Assembly (NCBI GenBank): GCA_902478945.1
Contig: CABSMX010000044.1
Location: 1 to 16,282 of the forward strand
Length of the DNA: 16,282 nt
From: an uncultured Collinsella sp.
GTDB taxonomy: Bacteria > Actinomycetota > Coriobacteriia > Coriobacteriales > Coriobacteriaceae
Direction: 5' to 3'
Of the stretch, positions 14,252 through 16,282 are shown in pieces. The notes below the pieces were generated by a model, which saw only the letters and a program-made list of their open reading frames with translations, did not search any database and had not been told where the DNA came from. A program made the translations under genes and the position numbers. The number at the start of each line of letters is the position of its first letter. Position 1 is the first letter of the stretch.

Positions 14252-15157
14252 CTATACACTCAGCCAACGATCGCCCTCGGAGCGGCAAAAGCCCTCGCGC
14301 TCCAGATCGGCCAAAATGCCTGCGACAAGATCGTGATCAACCGGCTCGCGGCCTGCTGCCGCCTCCATTTCGTTGACACCCGCCACGGCCTCGGCGAGTG
14401 TGATGCCCGCCGGCTGTCCATCGCGCGCTGCCAGCAGCATGCGCACAATGTGGGCGCGCTTTTGGCGACGCGAGCCCTCAAACTTGGACTGACGACTATA
14501 GCCCGCCGACCGCCTAGACGGATTGGGCAGCGTCTTTTTAAGATACGCGCCGTAATCCAGCAACGCGTAATACCACGCGCGCGGCGTATCGGCATCGTCT
14601 TGAGGCGCGGCAAAGGGCGCAATCTCATCCGCCACCGCACCAGGGGCCGCCGGACAGGCGGCTTGGATCAGCGGCACCAGTTCGCGATCGGGAACGGCCG
14701 GCACATCGGGAAAGAAATGATGCAAAAAGACCGTGCGCACGTTGGTCTCCAGATACACGCCCGGAAGATCGAATGCAAACGAACGGATGCCCTGCGCCGT
14801 TGCCGGGCCAATGCCGGGCAGCGCGACCAGGTCGTGCGTCTCGCGCGGAAACTCCCCGTCCCAGTCCTCCACAACGCACTGTGCAGCCCTGTGAAGCGCC
14901 AGGGCGCGGCGATTGTAGCCCATCCCCTGCCACGCATCCAAGACGTCGGAAGGGGCGGCCTGAGCAAGTGCCTGGACAGTCGGAAAGCGATCGAGCCACG
15001 CCGGCATGTGCGTCTCCACGCGCGGCACCTGTGTCTGCTGCAGCATGACCTCGGAGAGCCAGATGATATACGGGTCGCGCGTTCGGCGCCACGGAAGGTC
15101 GCGATAACGCAGAACCCCTTCCGAACGAATCATCGAACGAAAGGGGTCCTGAATCAT
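14252..15157 (-). CDS. MutY-like HhH-GPD DNA glycosylase lacking the Fe-S cluster
   Basis: 301 residues; AAGGAG lies 7 nt before the ATG. Residues 21-45 match MutY closely: LPW at 21-23, then WLSEVMLQQTQVPRV with Glu36 at the position of catalytic Glu37 of E. coli MutY. The helix-hairpin-helix LPGIGPATAQGI is at 113-124. Where MutY has catalytic Asp138 in LDGNV, this protein has LETNV with Glu137. The [4Fe-4S] cysteines (C-x6-C-x2-C-x5-C in MutY) are absent: the only cysteines are 94, 168 and 291. Instead ALLDYGAYLKKTLPNPSRRS and SKFEGSRRQKR follow. The C-terminal ~70 residues look like a small winged-helix unit, not MutY's Nudix-like 8-oxoG reader. An Ala/Pro/Asp-rich insert lies at 168-190. 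It follows the Rrf2 gene by 21 bp, so they are probably co-transcribed. MutY activity on A:8-oxoG is plausible but not established; another base-excision role is possible. Confidence 0.85.
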   Translation of the reverse strand: MIQDPFRSMIRSEGVLRYRDLPWRRTRDPYIIWLSEVMLQQTQVPRVETHMPAWLDRFPTVQALAQAAPSDVLDAWQGMGYNRRALALHRAAQCVVEDWDGEFPRETHDLVALPGIGPATAQGIRSFAFDLPGVYLETNVRTVFLHHFFPDVPAVPDRELVPLIQAACPAAPGAVADEIAPFAAPQDDADTPRAWYYALLDYGAYLKKTLPNPSRRSAGYSRQSKFEGSRRQKRAHIVRMLLAARDGQPAGITLAEAVAGVNEMEAAAGREPVDHDLVAGILADLEREGFCRSEGDRWLSV

Positions 15158-15178
15158 GGTAATGCTCCTTATGCGGCG

Positions 15179-15664
15179 CTATTCCTCCCGGCAAGCGTAC
15201 GCGCAGGCGGCGTACTCGGGAAACGCATCGCGATCGGCGAACTTGGGATCGACAGCCGGGAACTGGCGATGGGCGACGATATCGCCGAGCGAAACGGAAT
15301 CGAGATAGTCGCGCATCAGCGCCTGGGCTCCGGCCCACAGGGGATGATAGCAGCACGTGCCCATGCGCGCACAGTCACCATCGGGCGCGGTGCAGTCGTT
15401 CATAACCATGGGACCCTGAACGGCCTCTACAACCTGACGGATCGTGACATCGTCGGGACTCACCTTAAGGCGCATGCCGCCATGAACACCACGCAGGCTC
15501 TCCACAATGCCAGCCTGAACCAAACCGTGTTGGATCGAACGGGCAAACGAATACGGAACATTGACCTCTTCGGCAGCAGTGCGAACAGAAAGCAACCGCT
15601 CCGGCTCCTCGGCAAGCATCGCAAGCATGCGAAGGGCATAATCAGTCTTCCTCGATATGTCCAT
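15179..15664 (-). CDS. Rrf2-family Fe-S transcriptional regulator (NsrR/IscR-like)
   Basis: 161 residues from the ATG at 15662-15664, with AAGGGGA 4 nt upstream; the 40 extra open codons before it cover the promoter. The N-terminal winged helix begins MDISRKTDYALRML, with SVRTAAEEVNVPYSFARSI as recognition region and the SLRGVHGGMRL wing. Cys91, Cys98, Cys104 (plus Cys105) and His107 lie where IscR has Cys92, Cys98, Cys104 and His107, and Asp8 matches the Asp that ligates the [4Fe-4S] cluster in NsrR. So an Fe-S cluster is likely; whether it senses nitric oxide, iron-sulfur status or redox state cannot be decided. The MutY-like gene starts 21 bp downstream. A near-palindrome over the -10 suggests self-control. 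Confidence 0.9.
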   Translation of the reverse strand: MDISRKTDYALRMLAMLAEEPERLLSVRTAAEEVNVPYSFARSIQHGLVQAGIVESLRGVHGGMRLKVSPDDVTIRQVVEAVQGPMVMNDCTAPDGDCARMGTCCYHPLWAGAQALMRDYLDSVSLGDIVAHRQFPAVDPKFADRDAFPEYAACAYACREE

Positions 15665-15744
15665 GTTTCCCCTTTCAAGGAATACGAACAGCTCGAACGA
15701 GCTCCGGGGCCGAGCTTGTGTCGAGACGCCAAATGACCGCCTGA

Positions 15745-15768
15745 ACAACCAAATTATAAATTGGGTGT
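15745..15768 (-). promoter_or_regulatory. Rrf2 promoter -10 inside a 24-bp near-palindrome (candidate operator)
   Basis: On the minus strand TATAAT (15753-15758) is a perfect -10. It sits within a 24-bp inverted repeat, ACA-A-CCAAATTATAAATTGG-G-TGT, in which 10 of 12 base pairs match. No good -35 was found at 16-18 bp, which fits a regulated promoter. The site starts about 80 bp upstream of the Rrf2 ATG. Binding by the Rrf2 protein is inferred. Confidence 0.5.
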
Positions 15769-15825
15769 CCACTGAATGCCGCACTTGAAGACTGGCTGAA
15801 TCAGGTACGGCCTACAGTGAAATTT

Positions 15826-15879
15826 AGTATAGCCTAACCCCCTGCTTCATTGAACAGATGTTGCGCAACAAACCCCCTG
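15826..15879. repeat. Repeat-and-palindrome block upstream of Rrf2
   Basis: AACCCCCTG occurs at 15836-15844 and 15871-15879, 35 bp apart. Between them lies a perfect 12-bp palindrome, TGTTGCGCAACA (15859-15870). On the minus strand TATACT (15826-15831) follows the left copy by 4 bp, so the block could be a regulated promoter reading toward Rrf2. Confidence 0.45.
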
Positions 15880-15970
15880 TTTGAACGCATATATCAGTAG
15901 AGGCTGGCTCGCTCGTTGCAAATGCGGTGATTTTGATAAAGGGGCGCGCAAGATCGATGGCCTATTAAAC

Positions 15971-16000
15971 GCAAAAAGCCACGTCCGAAGACGTGGCTTT
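15971..16000 (-). terminator. Intrinsic terminator of tRNA-Asp
   Basis: AAAGCCACGTC (15975-15985) and GACGTGGCTTT (15990-16000) form a perfect 11-bp stem. On the minus strand the loop is TTCG closed by C-G, the very stable UUCG tetraloop, and the stem runs into TTTTTGCG. It lies 8 bp after the tRNA 3' end. Confidence 0.92.
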
Positions 16001-16008
16001 AATTGCGT

Positions 16009-16086
<78 letters not shown>

Positions 16087-16132
16087 AGGCAGTCGTTCGC
16101 GTTTGTTTCCGCTCGCGTGCGCTGCGGGGATT

Positions 16133-16182
16133 AGTATACACAGAAGTCTGTCCGCCGCGCAACAACTTTTTTTGAAAAAGTT
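16133..16182 (-). promoter_or_regulatory. tRNA-Asp promoter with A/T-rich upstream element
   Basis: On the minus strand TATACT (16133-16138) is a good -10; TTGCGC (16157-16162) lies 18 bp upstream as a weak -35. Directly above it is an A/T-rich inverted repeat, AACTTTTT/AAAAAGTT (16164-16182), which could act as an UP element. Predicted start is about 40 nt before the mature tRNA. Confidence 0.55.
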
Positions 16183-16258
16183 TTTCGGTCCCTCCGGGAG
16201 GGTCTCCGGGGCCGGCTGGCGCGGGTTAAGTTTGCTGCTCTACAGTCCTGCGCAAGAC

Positions 16259-16281
16259 GGAAAGCACATTAAGTGCTTTCC
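16259..16281. terminator. Hairpin at the right edge, possible terminator
   Basis: GGAAAGCAC (16259-16267) and GTGCTTTCC (16273-16281) form a perfect 9-bp stem with a 5-nt loop. It may end a minus-strand gene lying outside the window, but the minus-strand tail is only CTTTCCGTCTTG, and the plus-strand tail is cut off. Between it and the tRNA promoter I see only a short CCCTC-CGG-GAGGG hairpin near 16192-16204 and no gene. Confidence 0.45.
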
Positions 16282-16282
16282 T

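Larger units (their letters stand above)
15665..16008. other. 344-bp gene-free region upstream of the Rrf2 gene
   Basis: Contains the Rrf2 ribosome site, a small AGCTC-GAAC-GAGCT hairpin (15690-15703), the -10/palindrome (15745-15768), a second minus-strand TATACT (15826-15831), two AACCCCCTG repeats around a 12-bp palindrome, and the tRNA terminator (15971-16000). No coding sequence was found. Confidence 0.65.

Noticed and set aside
14243..15736. A 497-codon plus-strand frame opposite the MutY-like and Rrf2 genes
   Set aside because: Spans two well-supported minus-strand genes and their ribosome sites; translation is Arg/His-rich without family features.
15665..15784. A 40-residue N-terminal extension of the Rrf2 regulator
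   Set aside because: The family starts at MDISRKTDYALRML, a ribosome site precedes that ATG, and the extension overlaps the -10 element.

Overview
The window reads as a chromosomal segment of a high-GC anaerobic actinobacterium of the Coriobacteriia, most likely Collinsella or a close relative. This is inferred from the GC-rich coding style, the strictly anaerobic flavour (rubrerythrin, Fe-S Rrf2 regulator) and the gene types; no 16S or other marker is present, so the genus is a guess. Almost everything from 2162 rightward is on the minus strand. The only plus-strand genes are an IS3-family transposase tail at the left edge and a GntR/HutC regulator.

Left part (1-2752): the 3' end of an IS3-family transposase; then a divergent pair made of a SIS-domain phosphosugar deglycase of the FrlB/FraB type (minus) and its probable GntR/HutC repressor (plus). 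Their intergenic region carries two nearly identical 15-bp sites that look like operators. A GNAT acetyltransferase converges on the regulator, and its last codons overlap its own terminator.

Middle (2777-13154): a threonine-aldolase-like PLP lyase, a PAP2 membrane phosphatase, mfd (transcription-repair coupling factor), nth (endonuclease III), an ABC exporter with fused ATPase, rmuC, and a 140-residue single-pass membrane protein of unknown function. Clear intrinsic terminators separate lyase/GNAT, nth/mfd and rmuC/ABC exporter. Many reading frames extend upstream of the true starts, so starts were set by Shine-Dalgarno sequences.

Right part (13155-16282): a 443-bp gene-free stretch with a strong terminator and a perfect 27-bp palindrome; rubrerythrin; then a two-gene unit of an Rrf2 regulator (Asp8, three Cys and a His at Fe-S ligand positions) and a MutY-like glycosylase that lacks the Fe-S cysteines and has Glu where MutY has its catalytic Asp. 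A tRNA-Asp(GTC) with its promoter and UUCG-capped terminator lies at the right end.

Four DNA-repair proteins (Mfd, Nth, RmuC, MutY-like) lie within about 10 kb, near an oxidative-stress protein and a probable redox or NO sensor. Most of the window is ordinary housekeeping. The most unusual items are the cluster-less MutY-like enzyme coupled to an Fe-S regulator, the long palindrome beyond rubrerythrin, and the deglycase/GntR pair with matched operators.
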